A stretch of 64,000 bases of DNA from Bog-473 sp963766995 (lineage in GTDB: Bacteria > Actinomycetota > Acidimicrobiia > Acidimicrobiales > RAAP-2), in the NCBI GenBank assembly GCA_963766995.1, contig CAVYCE010000003.1, forward strand, positions 310,001 to 374,000, written 5' to 3'. Within the stretch, counting starts at the first letter, position 1; each line of letters opens with the position of its first letter. Below the pieces are notes generated by a model. The model was given only the letters and a program-made list of their open reading frames with translations, ran no database searches and had not been told where the DNA came from. This document shows, one piece after another, positions 16,699 to 25,489 of this stretch. The position numbers and the translations under genes were made by a program.

Positions 16699-17880
16699 TC
16701 AGTCCGCAGTGGTGGCGGGATCACCATCGGGTGTCACGTCGGGGTGGACCCGGGCGAAGCGAGCCTTGCGCCGCAGGAATGGCTGCTCAATGAACTTGTA
16801 GGAGAGCGCCGTGACCACGAAGGTGATGACGATCTCGAGGGCGAAGCGCGTGAAGTGAAGGTGCTTGTGGGGGAGGTTCCAGGACAGCACCAAAATGATG
16901 ATGGGGAAATGCCAGATGTACATGCCGTACGAACGCTTCCCGATCCATTGCAGTGGAGTGAGGGCCAGCGTTCGGCTGATCCAGCCTGTTGGTAGGGCCA
17001 CCAGTGACATGACCAGCAGCACCGTGCCCCAGGCCGCCACCGTCTCCCAGATGTAGGTCGTGTGGAGGTCCGGCTTGCCGATCACGATGGCCAGGGCGAC
17101 GAGGACGGCACCGGCCATGCCCACCTCGTTGGCCCGGCGCTCAATGGTGGGCCAGATCTTCCACGTGGCGCGGGTCGTCCACATCAGCGCCAGCGCGCTG
17201 CCCAGCAGCAGCCCGTCACTGTGGGTCACGGTGGCCTTGTCGAACCACAGGTTGAAGTAGATGTCGTTGGAGAGGCCCGCGATGTAGCGAACGATCTCTT
17301 CGGCCAGCGCCACGGCGACCAGGAGGGCGGCAATGCGGCGGCGGTCGATGCGCTTGAGCAGCGCACTCAGAGTGAGTGGCCAGAGGAGGTAGTACTGCTC
17401 CTCTATGGCCAGCGTCCAGGTGATGCCGAGCAGACCGAGCGTGGCGCCGAATGCGATGTTCCAGTTACCCACATAGAAGATGACGAAGGGGATGCCGACG
17501 AGGGTCTCGTGGCGCCCACCTTGTATGAGGGCGGCGTGGTCTATCTCGACGAGGATGAGCGAGGCGACGATGAGGGCGGCGAGGGCCGGGAAGAGTCGGA
17601 GGGCTCGTCGGGCGTAGAACTTGGGGTAGCTGATGGCGTTGAGCTGATCGTGCTCGGACGTCAGCAGCCAGGTGATGAGGAAGCCCGAGAGCACGAAGAA
17701 CACGTCGACGCCGACGTAACCGCCTTTAATGAAGCTCGGGTAGGTGGCGTGGAAGGCCACCACGGCCAGCACGGCGATGGCACGCACGCCGTCGAAGGCC
17801 GGCCATTGGCGCGCCGCGTCGGTTCGGCTGGGCCCGCTGGCCCTGGCTGCACTGATCGACCCCTCCACTTGGGGGAGCAT
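16699..17880 (-). CDS. Acyltransferase 3 family (OafA/YrhL-like) membrane protein
   Basis: A 393-residue integral membrane O-acyltransferase. The N-terminal PAFDGVRAIAVLAVVAFHATYP contains the conserved Arg and catalytic-type His of the family, and VGVDVFFVLSGFLIT follows. About ten membrane helices are seen, and the R-R-x-x-R type motif is ARRALRLFPAL. These proteins move acetyl or other acyl groups onto surface polysaccharides or lipids across the membrane. There is no C-terminal SGNH domain. The gene stands alone, convergent with the SRPBCC gene and divergent from the nitroreductase gene. Target glycan unknown. Confidence 0.9.
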   Translation of the reverse strand: MLPQVEGSISAARASGPSRTDAARQWPAFDGVRAIAVLAVVAFHATYPSFIKGGYVGVDVFFVLSGFLITWLLTSEHDQLNAISYPKFYARRALRLFPALAALIVASLILVEIDHAALIQGGRHETLVGIPFVIFYVGNWNIAFGATLGLLGITWTLAIEEQYYLLWPLTLSALLKRIDRRRIAALLVAVALAEEIVRYIAGLSNDIYFNLWFDKATVTHSDGLLLGSALALMWTTRATWKIWPTIERRANEVGMAGAVLVALAIVIGKPDLHTTYIWETVAAWGTVLLVMSLVALPTGWISRTLALTPLQWIGKRSYGMYIWHFPIIILVLSWNLPHKHLHFTRFALEIVITFVVTALSYKFIEQPFLRRKARFARVHPDVTPDGDPATTAD

Positions 17881-17961
17881 ATGTCAGGGCCTCCGTCGGG
17901 CGGTGCTTCCTGAGCGTCCGTTTGGGAGCTTGGGCCGGGCCTCGACGCAGCGTGCGGCGTA

Positions 17962-18639
17962 GTGTCCCTGGCCATGGAACTCCACGAAGCCCTGTACACC
18001 ACGCGTGCCATGCGTCGGGTGAAGCCAGACCCCATCCCCTACGACGTCCAGGCCCGCATCTTCGATGCGGCCGTCCGGGCCCCCAGTGGAGGCAACCAGC
18101 AGAACTGGCGCTTCCTCCTGCTGGACGATCCGGCCAAGAAGGCCGCCCTGGCTCCCCTCTATCAGCACGCCATGGGGCAGTTGTGGGAGACCATTTACAA
18201 GCCCCAGCTCGATGCCGCCGCCGCCAATCCGGACTCCCCCGAGTCCCGTTCCATGCTGCGGGTCCAGCGATCGGCCCAATGGCTGGCCGACCATTTCGAG
18301 GACGTGCCGCTCTACCTGTTCCCCTTCTGCCAGTACGACCCCAGCGGTGGTTCCATCTTCCCGGCGGTGTGGAGCGCCATGCTGGCCGCTCGAGCCGAGG
18401 GCGTGGGGAGCTGCATCACAGCGCTCCTGCAGTTCTTCCACCCGGCCGAGACGTTAGAGATTTTGGGAGTGCCGGCGGATAAGGGCTGGCTGCTGGCCGC
18501 CACGGTGAGCTTTGGGTACCCCACCGGCAAGTGGGGCGTGGCGGCTCGCCGTCCCGTCGATCACGTGTCGTACCGCAACACCTGGGGCGAGGACGTGGGC
18601 TTCACGGTGCCGGAGCCACTCTGGACCGCGCCGAGCTGA
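17962..18639 (+). CDS. Nitroreductase family FMN protein
   Basis: A 225-residue flavin oxidoreductase. The N-terminus ELHEALYTTRAMRRVKPDPIP with RxxR holds the FMN phosphate contacts, followed by AVRAPSGGNQQNWRFLLLDD. The C-terminal half has AEGVGSCITAL and GVPADKGWLLAATVSFGYP as usual. Either GTG 17962 or ATG 17974 can be the start. Family members reduce nitro, quinone or enoate groups with NAD(P)H; the actual substrate cannot be told. Its stop lies 26 bases before the carrier-carboxyltransferase gene on the same strand, suggesting a three-gene operon with the GH3 gene, although no common pathway is evident. Confidence 0.88.
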   Translation: MSLAMELHEALYTTRAMRRVKPDPIPYDVQARIFDAAVRAPSGGNQQNWRFLLLDDPAKKAALAPLYQHAMGQLWETIYKPQLDAAAANPDSPESRSMLRVQRSAQWLADHFEDVPLYLFPFCQYDPSGGSIFPAVWSAMLAARAEGVGSCITALLQFFHPAETLEILGVPADKGWLLAATVSFGYPTGKWGVAARRPVDHVSYRNTWGEDVGFTVPEPLWTAPS

Positions 18640-18665
18640 CCTGGGCTGTGGGTTCGGGGGGATCA

Positions 18666-20498
18666 GTGGCCGATGTAAGCGAAGTGCATGTGCCCTTTGC
18701 CGGCACCGTGGTGTCGGTGGCCGTCGGGGTGGGCGATGTGGTGCGTCAGGGTCAAGTGCTGCTCATCCTCGAGTCCATGAAGATGGAGCACGAGCTGACT
18801 GCGGGCGTCGGGGGGCGCGTGCGTCGAGTGTCGTGTGTGGCGGGCGGCGCAGTGCAGCAGGGCGACATGGTGGTCGAGATTGAAGAAGACGTCGAGAATG
18901 ACGACGGGGTCGGTGTGGACGTGGCGGTGATCGGTGTGGTCGGAGCGGCGCCTGGAGCCGTCCGCCCGGAGTTGGCCGAACTGCGTGAGCGGGTGCAGTT
19001 CACGCTCGATGCCGGTCGGCCCGAAGTGGTGGCCCGGCGTCATGCCGGGGGTCGGCGGACGGCGCGAGAAAACATCGCCGCGTTGTGTGATCCGGGCAGC
19101 TTCGAAGAGTACGGCTCATTGGTGGTGGCGGCGCAACGGGCCCGCCGCGATGCTCAGGATCTGATGGAGCGCACGCCCGCCGATGGCTTGGTGGCCGGGA
19201 TTGGGCGGGTCGACGGTCGACCCTGTGCCGTGCTCTCCTACGACTACGCGGTGTTGGCCGGCACTCAGGGTCAGATGAACCATCGGAAGAAGGACCGCCT
19301 CTTTGCGTTGGTAGCCCGCATGGAACTGCCCGTGGTGTTGTTCGCCGAGGGCGGTGGCGGGCGACCCGGCGATACCGACATGGCGGTGGTGACCGGGTTG
19401 GACACCGAGGCGTTTGCCCTCTTCGCCGCCCTCAGTGGCCAGGTCCCGCTGGTCGGTGTGGTGTCGGGGCGCTGCTTCGCCGGGAACGCCGCACTGTTGG
19501 GCTGCTGCGATGTGATCATCGCCACCCCGGAGGCCAATATCGGCATGGGCGGGCCGGCCATGATTGAGGGCGGCGGGTTGGGCGTGTTCGCGCCCGAGGA
19601 CATCGGACCGGTGTCCGTGCAGACTCGTAACGGAGTCATTGATGTCCTCTGCGCCAATGAAGCGGAAGCCGTCGAGACCGCCCGTCTGTATCTGTCGTTC
19701 TTTGGTGATGACGCGACCGAGTGGACGTGTGCCGATCAGGACTTACTCCGTGCCGTGGTGCCCGAAGAGAGGCGTCGGGCCTACGACGTGCGCCGTGCGA
19801 TCGAACTGTTGGTGGATGACGGCACCTTGTTGGAGCTACGGCCGGAGTTCGCACCGGGCCTGGTAACGGCCTTGGCTCGGTTGGAAGGTCGGGCAGTCGG
19901 CATCATCGCCAACAACCCGATGCATCTGGCCGGAGCCATCGACGCCAACAATGCCGACAAGGCCGCTCGCTTCATGCAGCTGTGCCAGGCCCATGGGGTG
20001 CCGTTGCTCTTCCTGTGTGACACGCCCGGCTTCATGGTAGGACCGGACGCCGAGGAGACGGCCTTGGTCCGGCACGTCAGTCGAATGTTCGTGACCGGCG
20101 CTTCATTGACGGTGCCGTTCTGCACGGTCATTCTGCGCAAGGGCTACGGCCTGGGTGCCCAAGCCATGGCCGGCGGCTCGTTCCATCGGCCGATCTTTAC
20201 GGTGGCCTGGCCCACCGGCGAGTTGGGCGGCATGGGACTGGAGGGGGCCGTACGTCTGGGCTTTCGACGTGAACTCGACGCCGTGCCCGAGGGGCCCGAG
20301 CGGGCGGCTGCCTTCGAGCACATGGTAGAGCGGGCGTACGCCCACGGGAAAGCGTTGAACGTCGCTTCCCACTTCGAGATCGACGACGTCATCGACCCGG
20401 CGGTCACGAGGCAGCGCGTGGCGCACGCATTTTCTTCTGTGGTCGGCGGTCGTGGTGGCAGTCGTGGTGGTAGTCGCCCCTTCATCGATACGTGGTAG
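18666..20498 (+). CDS. Biotin carrier domain fused to acyl-CoA carboxyltransferase
   Basis: A 610-residue protein in two parts. Residues 1-75 are a biotinyl domain with the motif ESMKMEHEL, Lys39 being the expected biotin site. From about residue 95 follows a full carboxyltransferase of the AccD/PccB type: RRTARENIAALCDPGSFEEY, GQMNHRKKDRLF, then FAEGGGGRPGDTD and the C-terminal GAIDANNADKAARF, FLCDTPGFMVG and MAGGSF. There is no biotin carboxylase domain in the protein or the window, so a separate subunit would have to load the biotin. GTG 18666 has GGGGGA upstream. The C-terminus has a Gly-Arg-Ser run (GGRGGSRGGSR). The acyl-CoA substrate is unknown. Confidence 0.88.
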   Translation: MADVSEVHVPFAGTVVSVAVGVGDVVRQGQVLLILESMKMEHELTAGVGGRVRRVSCVAGGAVQQGDMVVEIEEDVENDDGVGVDVAVIGVVGAAPGAVRPELAELRERVQFTLDAGRPEVVARRHAGGRRTARENIAALCDPGSFEEYGSLVVAAQRARRDAQDLMERTPADGLVAGIGRVDGRPCAVLSYDYAVLAGTQGQMNHRKKDRLFALVARMELPVVLFAEGGGGRPGDTDMAVVTGLDTEAFALFAALSGQVPLVGVVSGRCFAGNAALLGCCDVIIATPEANIGMGGPAMIEGGGLGVFAPEDIGPVSVQTRNGVIDVLCANEAEAVETARLYLSFFGDDATEWTCADQDLLRAVVPEERRRAYDVRRAIELLVDDGTLLELRPEFAPGLVTALARLEGRAVGIIANNPMHLAGAIDANNADKAARFMQLCQAHGVPLLFLCDTPGFMVGPDAEETALVRHVSRMFVTGASLTVPFCTVILRKGYGLGAQAMAGGSFHRPIFTVAWPTGELGGMGLEGAVRLGFRRELDAVPEGPERAAAFEHMVERAYAHGKALNVASHFEIDDVIDPAVTRQRVAHAFSSVVGGRGGSRGGSRPFIDTW

Positions 20499-20513
20499 TC
20501 CGAAAGGTGACCC

Positions 20514-23021
20514 ATGACTGAACAATCCGAACGCTCCGCGCTGTCGCCGGCGATGGTGGCGCACATCGAGGCGCTCATGGCCGACCTGTCGCTCCATGAG
20601 AAGGCGTCACTCACGGCCGGCGCCAGCCTCTGGTACGTGCCGGCGGTTGAGCGCTTGGGGATTCCGGCTTTGAAAGTGTCCGATGGACCGTCCGGTGTGC
20701 GGGGCGACAGTTTGCTGGGCCGGCGCTCCATGTCGTTCCCCTGCGGCATGGCCATTGGTTCGACCTGGAACCGCCATTTGGTTGGCCGCCTCGGAGATGC
20801 ATTGGGAGCCGAGGCGGTCTCCAAAGGAGTCCATGTACTGCTGGGACCCACGGTGTGCATTGTGCGCACGCCTTTGGCTGGTCGGACCTTTGAGTCGTAC
20901 TCGGAGGACCCGCTGCTGACGGCCGGTTTGGCGGTCTCGTATGTGACAGGGGTGCAGGGACGTGGGGTCGCTTGTTGTATCAAGCATTTCGCCTGCAACG
21001 ATCAGGAGTTCGAGCGGATGACCATCTCGGCCGAGGTGGATGACCGGACGCTGCATGAGATCCACCTCGTCGCCTTCGAGGCGGCGGTACAGGAGGCCGA
21101 CGTCTGGTCCATCATGACCGCTTACAACCGGATCAATGGGTTGTTCGGCAGCGAGCAGTCGCAGCTGCTCGGCGACGTGTTGCGCCACTCGTGGGGCTTC
21201 GACGGGCTGGTCATGTCCGACTGGTTCGGCACGCACTCGACGGGGGCGGCGGCGTTGGCGGGGCTCGATCTCGAGATGCCGGGCCCGGCCGCATGGTTCG
21301 GTGTTGGGTTGGCGGCGGCGGTGCAGGCTGGTGACGTCGACGAATCGGTGGTCGACGAGAAGGTGCGCAACGTGCTGCGTTTGATGGCGCGGGTGGGGCT
21401 GCTCAGTGGTGATGACACCGGCCCTCGGGCTCGTGTGACCGAGCGCGAAGAGGACGATCCGGGTCGACGTGCGGTGGCTCGACAGGTGGCCACTGAGGGC
21501 ATGGTGCTCCTGACCAACAATGGGGTGCTTCCGTTGGTTGGTGGCTCAGGTGGTCCCGTCTCGAGTGTGGCGGTGATCGGTCCGAACGCCGAGCATCTGG
21601 AGTTGGGCGGTGGCAGTTCGGAAGTGACGCCCCACCGGCATGGCCGCCTGGCTGACGCTCTGCGGGCGCGGTTGCCTGGTGTGGCCGTGACGTACGAGCC
21701 CGGTTGCCACATCGACCGCGAAATGCCGCCGCTCGACGTCCGTCTCCTCGGCCGGGATGGCTTCACCATCGAGTACTTCGACAATGCGTCGCTCGAGGGC
21801 GCCGCGGTGGCGTCCGAGGTCGGTCACTCGGCCCGCTTGATGTGGGTGGGCCATCTGTTGTCGGTGCCCGACTTTGCATTGCCCACCGCCACCTCGTCGG
21901 TGCGGGTACGGGCCGAGTTCACGCCGGATGTGAGCGGCGTGTGGCGGCTCGGTCTCGAGAGCGCCGGTCGGTCGCGGTGGCGCATCAATGGCGAGGTCGC
22001 CCTCGATAATTCCGAACCCAAGCGGGGTAAGGGGTTCTTCGGCGCCGGCAGTGCCGTGGTCGAGGTGGACTACGAGTTCGAAGCGGGACTGGCGTACTCG
22101 TTCGAGCTTGAAGTGTGGCCAGTGGGTCGCTCAGGTCTCCCCGTCATGGGGGTGCGCCTGGCCGCTGTGCCGCCTCGCGCCGTGGACGAGTTCGAGCGCG
22201 CCGTGGCTGCGGCCGTCGCGGCGGACGTGGCGCTGGTGGTGGTCGGCTCCAATGGATATTGGGAGACAGAGGGATTCGATCGGCCCGACCTTTCGCTCCC
22301 GGGCGAACAGCGTCGCCTCCTCGAGGCCGTGATGGCCGCTCACTCCCGCACCGTCGTCATCATCAATGCCGGTTCTCCAGTGGAGATGCCGTGGGCGGAC
22401 TCGGCCGCCGCCGTGCTCCTCCCTTGGTATGCGGGTGAGGAGGGTGCCGACGCCATCGCCGACGTGGTGGTGGGACTGTCCGATCCGGGTGGACGCCTTC
22501 CGGTGACTGTGCCGCGGCAGGTCGAAGATATTTCGGCTCACGGGTTCTATCCGGGTGCCGACGGTGTCGTCGTCTACGGCGAGGGGATCATGGTCGGGTA
22601 TCGCCATGCCGGTGCGGCCGCGGCGGCTCACTTCCCCTTTGGCCATGGGTTGTCGTATGCCAATTTCGAATACGGCACTGTCGTGGTCGAGGGTGATGGT
22701 GATGGTGAGGACGGTGGCCGCTCGCTGTCAGTTGAGGTCACGAACAGCAGCGGTCGCAGCGGGAGCGAAGTGGTCCAGGTGTACGTGCACCCGCTCTCTG
22801 ACGGGCCGGTCGAGCGTCCAGAACGGGCCTTGGCTGCTTTCGAGAAAATCACGGTGGCACCGGGAACCACCGAGCGGATCACCTTGTCCGTCGGCGATCG
22901 GTCCTTCTCGTACTGGTCGGAGCCCGAGGGAAAGTGGACCCTCCTGCCCGGGCGGTACGAGTTGTTGGTCGGGTCCTCCTCGAGGGACATCCGTCAGACG
23001 GTAGAGATCACCGTTTCGTAA
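20514..23021 (+). CDS. Glycoside hydrolase family 3 beta-glucosidase with PA14 insert
   Basis: An 835-residue GH3 enzyme without a signal peptide, so likely cytoplasmic. The N-terminal barrel has VSDGPSGVRGD and GVACCIKHFACNDQE. The nucleophile Asp is in GLVMSDWFG at about residue 236. The second domain with GEQRRLLEAV carries the usual acid region. A PA14 domain is inserted at roughly 410-540 (GFTIEYFDNASLEG to WRINGEVALDN), as in many beta-glucosidases where it shapes substrate choice. A C-terminal fibronectin-like domain ends the protein. It starts 15 bases after the carboxyltransferase gene, with AAAGGTGA as ribosome site. Its last 14 bases overlap the convergent LysR gene. Confidence 0.93.
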   Translation: MTEQSERSALSPAMVAHIEALMADLSLHEKASLTAGASLWYVPAVERLGIPALKVSDGPSGVRGDSLLGRRSMSFPCGMAIGSTWNRHLVGRLGDALGAEAVSKGVHVLLGPTVCIVRTPLAGRTFESYSEDPLLTAGLAVSYVTGVQGRGVACCIKHFACNDQEFERMTISAEVDDRTLHEIHLVAFEAAVQEADVWSIMTAYNRINGLFGSEQSQLLGDVLRHSWGFDGLVMSDWFGTHSTGAAALAGLDLEMPGPAAWFGVGLAAAVQAGDVDESVVDEKVRNVLRLMARVGLLSGDDTGPRARVTEREEDDPGRRAVARQVATEGMVLLTNNGVLPLVGGSGGPVSSVAVIGPNAEHLELGGGSSEVTPHRHGRLADALRARLPGVAVTYEPGCHIDREMPPLDVRLLGRDGFTIEYFDNASLEGAAVASEVGHSARLMWVGHLLSVPDFALPTATSSVRVRAEFTPDVSGVWRLGLESAGRSRWRINGEVALDNSEPKRGKGFFGAGSAVVEVDYEFEAGLAYSFELEVWPVGRSGLPVMGVRLAAVPPRAVDEFERAVAAAVAADVALVVVGSNGYWETEGFDRPDLSLPGEQRRLLEAVMAAHSRTVVIINAGSPVEMPWADSAAAVLLPWYAGEEGADAIADVVVGLSDPGGRLPVTVPRQVEDISAHGFYPGADGVVVYGEGIMVGYRHAGAAAAAHFPFGHGLSYANFEYGTVVVEGDGDGEDGGRSLSVEVTNSSGRSGSEVVQVYVHPLSDGPVERPERALAAFEKITVAPGTTERITLSVGDRSFSYWSEPEGKWTLLPGRYELLVGSSSRDIRQTVEITVS

Positions 23022-23889
23022 GGGCGAGTTGGGCGAACGCTTCGGCCGCAGGCGACATCGGTCCGGTGCGATAGACGAGGGCCAGCTCGCGCTCAATGGG
23101 CAGCCGCGGCCTCGAACGCACCGCCCCCATCCCCTCCGCCGCCTGCGCCAATGAGTGCGGCACCAAGGCGGCGCCCGCGCCGGCCAGCACCAGCGGTAAA
23201 ATGGCGTCACGTTGCGCAGTGACCACGGCGACGGTCGGCGTGTGTCCGGCGGCGGCAAAGGCCTCCTGCAACAGTCGGAACGTCGACGTACCGGCGGGTG
23301 CCACCACAAATGGGGTGTCATGCAAGTCGGCGATGTTGATCCGGCCCCGGGACTGGGGCGGTGCGATGGTACCGGCCGCCCATATGAACTCCAGCGACTG
23401 CCGTCCCAGCGAGCGCGCCGTGAGATCGCCCGGGATGTCGTGCGCTTCGGTGACGCCGAGCTCGCACGTGCCGGACTGGACCAGGCTGAAGAGCTCGTTG
23501 GTATCTTCGGGCGCGGCCAGGTCGATGCGGACGCCCGCGTGGTCCCGCCGAAAGGCGCCCACCATCGGCGCCACCGGGTCGGCCACCAGCGTGGGCAAGC
23601 AGGCCAACGTCAGGTTCCCGGCCGTGAGTCCAGCCACCGCACCGACAGCGGCGACGCCGGTCTCGAGGTCCCGTAGCACTTGGCGGGCCGGCTCCAAGAG
23701 GGCCTCCCCGGCGGCCGTGAGCTGCACCCGGCGACCCAGTCGGGTGAAGAGCGCAGTGCCCAGTTCGGCCTCGAGTTCTTTGATGGCCAGCGAGAGAGCA
23801 GGCTGCGAGACGAAGACGGCCTGCGCCGCCGCCGTAAAGCCGCCATGGTCGACGACGGCGACGAAGTGACGGAGCCGCTGTGAATCCAT
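23008..23889 (-). CDS. LysR family transcriptional regulator
   Basis: A 293-residue regulator. The N-terminal helix-turn-helix is FVAVVDHGGFTAAAQAVFVSQPALSLAIKELEAELGTALF, cut here by the fixed LysR spacing, and the rest is a periplasmic-binding-like effector domain. It is divergent from an MFS exporter with only 70 bases between starts, the classic layout in which the regulator controls its neighbour and itself. The effector is unknown. The 3' end overlaps the GH3 gene by 14 bases. Confidence 0.92.
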   Translation of the reverse strand: MDSQRLRHFVAVVDHGGFTAAAQAVFVSQPALSLAIKELEAELGTALFTRLGRRVQLTAAGEALLEPARQVLRDLETGVAAVGAVAGLTAGNLTLACLPTLVADPVAPMVGAFRRDHAGVRIDLAAPEDTNELFSLVQSGTCELGVTEAHDIPGDLTARSLGRQSLEFIWAAGTIAPPQSRGRINIADLHDTPFVVAPAGTSTFRLLQEAFAAAGHTPTVAVVTAQRDAILPLVLAGAGAALVPHSLAQAAEGMGAVRSRPRLPIERELALVYRTGPMSPAAEAFAQLALTKR

Positions 23890-23898
23890 TTGCTTAGC

Positions 23899-23927
23899 TT
23901 ATTGGATCTATTGACTATCAGTATTTT
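23899..23927 (+). promoter_or_regulatory. Candidate promoter of the MFS gene in the LysR/MFS divergent region
   Basis: TTATTG and TATTTT are 17 bases apart in an AT-rich island inside GC-rich DNA. The direct repeat TATTG-GATC-TATTG lies between and around them and could be part of a LysR contact site. The start point would be about 25 bases before the MFS start codon. Confidence 0.45.
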
Positions 23928-23959
23928 ACTTCTGGGTCAGGCACGATCAGCATGGACGT

Positions 23960-25435
23960 ATGGCGTCGATGGGGACCGGTACGTGGTCGTGGTCTTGGGA
24001 TCGCCTCCTGGTCGAGCCCCGGCGGCCCGCCATCATCAGAGACCGCCCCAATGCCCACTGGTTCGCTGTCGCCGCCGTCTGTATCGGTGCGCTGATGGGC
24101 CAGCTCGATGCCTCCATCGTCACCATCGCGCTCCCCTCCCTGGCACATTCATTCCACGCCTCGGTGGGCTCAGTGACCTGGGTCGGACTGTCGTACCTGG
24201 TCGTGTTGGTCGCCACCGTCACCGCCGCCGGCCGGTTCGCCGACATGTGGGGGCGCAAACTCCTCTACGTCTACGGCTTCGTGCTGTTCGTCGGAGCGTC
24301 GGTGCTGTGCGGCTTCGCCCCCGACCTCGCTGCGTTGTGCGCGTTCCGGGCTCTGCAAGCCGTCGGCGCGGCCATGTTGCAGGCCAACAGTCTGGCCATC
24401 ATTGTGCTTGTGGTGCCGCCACGGTCACGAGGACGAGCCATCGGGCTGCAGGGCGCATCGCAGGCGTTGGGGTTGGCGTTGGGCCCCATCGTGGGCGGGC
24501 TGCTGTTGGCGGCGGGTGGGTGGCGCCTCATCTTCTTCGTCAACGTGCCCTTCGGCCTCTTCGGTGTCGTCGCCGCCATCCTCCTCGTGCCCCGGAGCGC
24601 GCACTTGGGTTCCCGACTGCGCTTCGATTGGCGTGGCCTCGGGCTGTTCTTCCCGACCATCGTCGCCCTCCTCTCCGCGCTGTCGTTCGGCGCCACGGAC
24701 GGCTGGTTGTCGCCGCTGATCGTTGGCCTCTTCGCCGCCGCCGCATTGGGAGCGTGTGCATTCGTCCGCCATGAACGCGGGGCGCCCTCGCCCATGATCT
24801 CGCTCCCGCTCTTCCGCAACCTCCCCTTCTCCCTCGGCCTGGCCAGCGCCATCACCGCCTACCTCGTCATGTTCGGAACGCTGCTGCTCGTGCCCTTCTA
24901 CTTGCAGCGCTCGCTCGGGCTCGGGACCGCCCGCTCCGGCCTCGAGCTCATGGCCATGCCGTTGGCCTTTGGCCTAGTGGCTCCTTTTGCCGGCCGTGTG
25001 GCCGACCGCATCGGTGCCCGCCCCCTCACCGTGAGCGGGATGGCCCTGGTCGCGACCTCCTTGTTCGTGGTCGGGCTGTTGCGTCCCTCCACGGTCGGGC
25101 TGTTACTTGTCCTGGGCGGTATCGGCGTTGGGTTAGGCCTCTTCACGTCTCCCAACAATGCGGCGATCATGGGCGCCGTTCCTAGTCAGTCGACCGGCAT
25201 GGCCTCAGGACTCTTGAACATGAGCCGTGGCCTGGGGACGGCGCTCGGCTTGGCTGTGACGGGCTTGGTGTTCTCGGTCGCCGCTGGCGGCAGCACCTCT
25301 ACGGGCAGTAGCGCCGCTCACGCTTTCACGGTCGCCGCCGTTGTCCTGGCCGGCGTGGCCGTGCTCTCCCTCGTCTTCGCCGCGCTCCGCACGGGGGGCA
25401 CACTGGCCGATCCGATCACATCCTCAATCGAATAA
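23960..25435 (+). CDS. MFS transporter, DHA2-type (14 TM) drug exporter
   Basis: A 491-residue proton-driven exporter. The first helix has GALMGQLDASIVTIALPSLA, the DHA2 motif D1-like region with a membrane Asp. The loop motif A appears as GRFADMWGRKLL, and motif C as LGLALGPIVGGLLLAAGGWRLIFFVN. About 14 hydrophobic helices fit the EmrB/QacA subfamily. The gene faces the LysR regulator and is probably under its control. The start could be ATG 23960 or the next ATG at 23969; the N-terminal tail has an odd Trp-Ser run. The exported compound is unknown. Confidence 0.9.
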   Translation: MASMGTGTWSWSWDRLLVEPRRPAIIRDRPNAHWFAVAAVCIGALMGQLDASIVTIALPSLAHSFHASVGSVTWVGLSYLVVLVATVTAAGRFADMWGRKLLYVYGFVLFVGASVLCGFAPDLAALCAFRALQAVGAAMLQANSLAIIVLVVPPRSRGRAIGLQGASQALGLALGPIVGGLLLAAGGWRLIFFVNVPFGLFGVVAAILLVPRSAHLGSRLRFDWRGLGLFFPTIVALLSALSFGATDGWLSPLIVGLFAAAALGACAFVRHERGAPSPMISLPLFRNLPFSLGLASAITAYLVMFGTLLLVPFYLQRSLGLGTARSGLELMAMPLAFGLVAPFAGRVADRIGARPLTVSGMALVATSLFVVGLLRPSTVGLLLVLGGIGVGLGLFTSPNNAAIMGAVPSQSTGMASGLLNMSRGLGTALGLAVTGLVFSVAAGGSTSTGSSAAHAFTVAAVVLAGVAVLSLVFAALRTGGTLADPITSSIE

Positions 25436-25489
25436 CGGCACAAATATTGTCGCTGACTTCATCGTCACGACGACGACCGTTTCCTGAAT

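Noticed and set aside
17062..17913. 283-residue plus-strand frame antisense to the acyltransferase gene
   Set aside because: Low-complexity Gly/Glu/Asp sequence, a codon shadow of a high-GC membrane gene.
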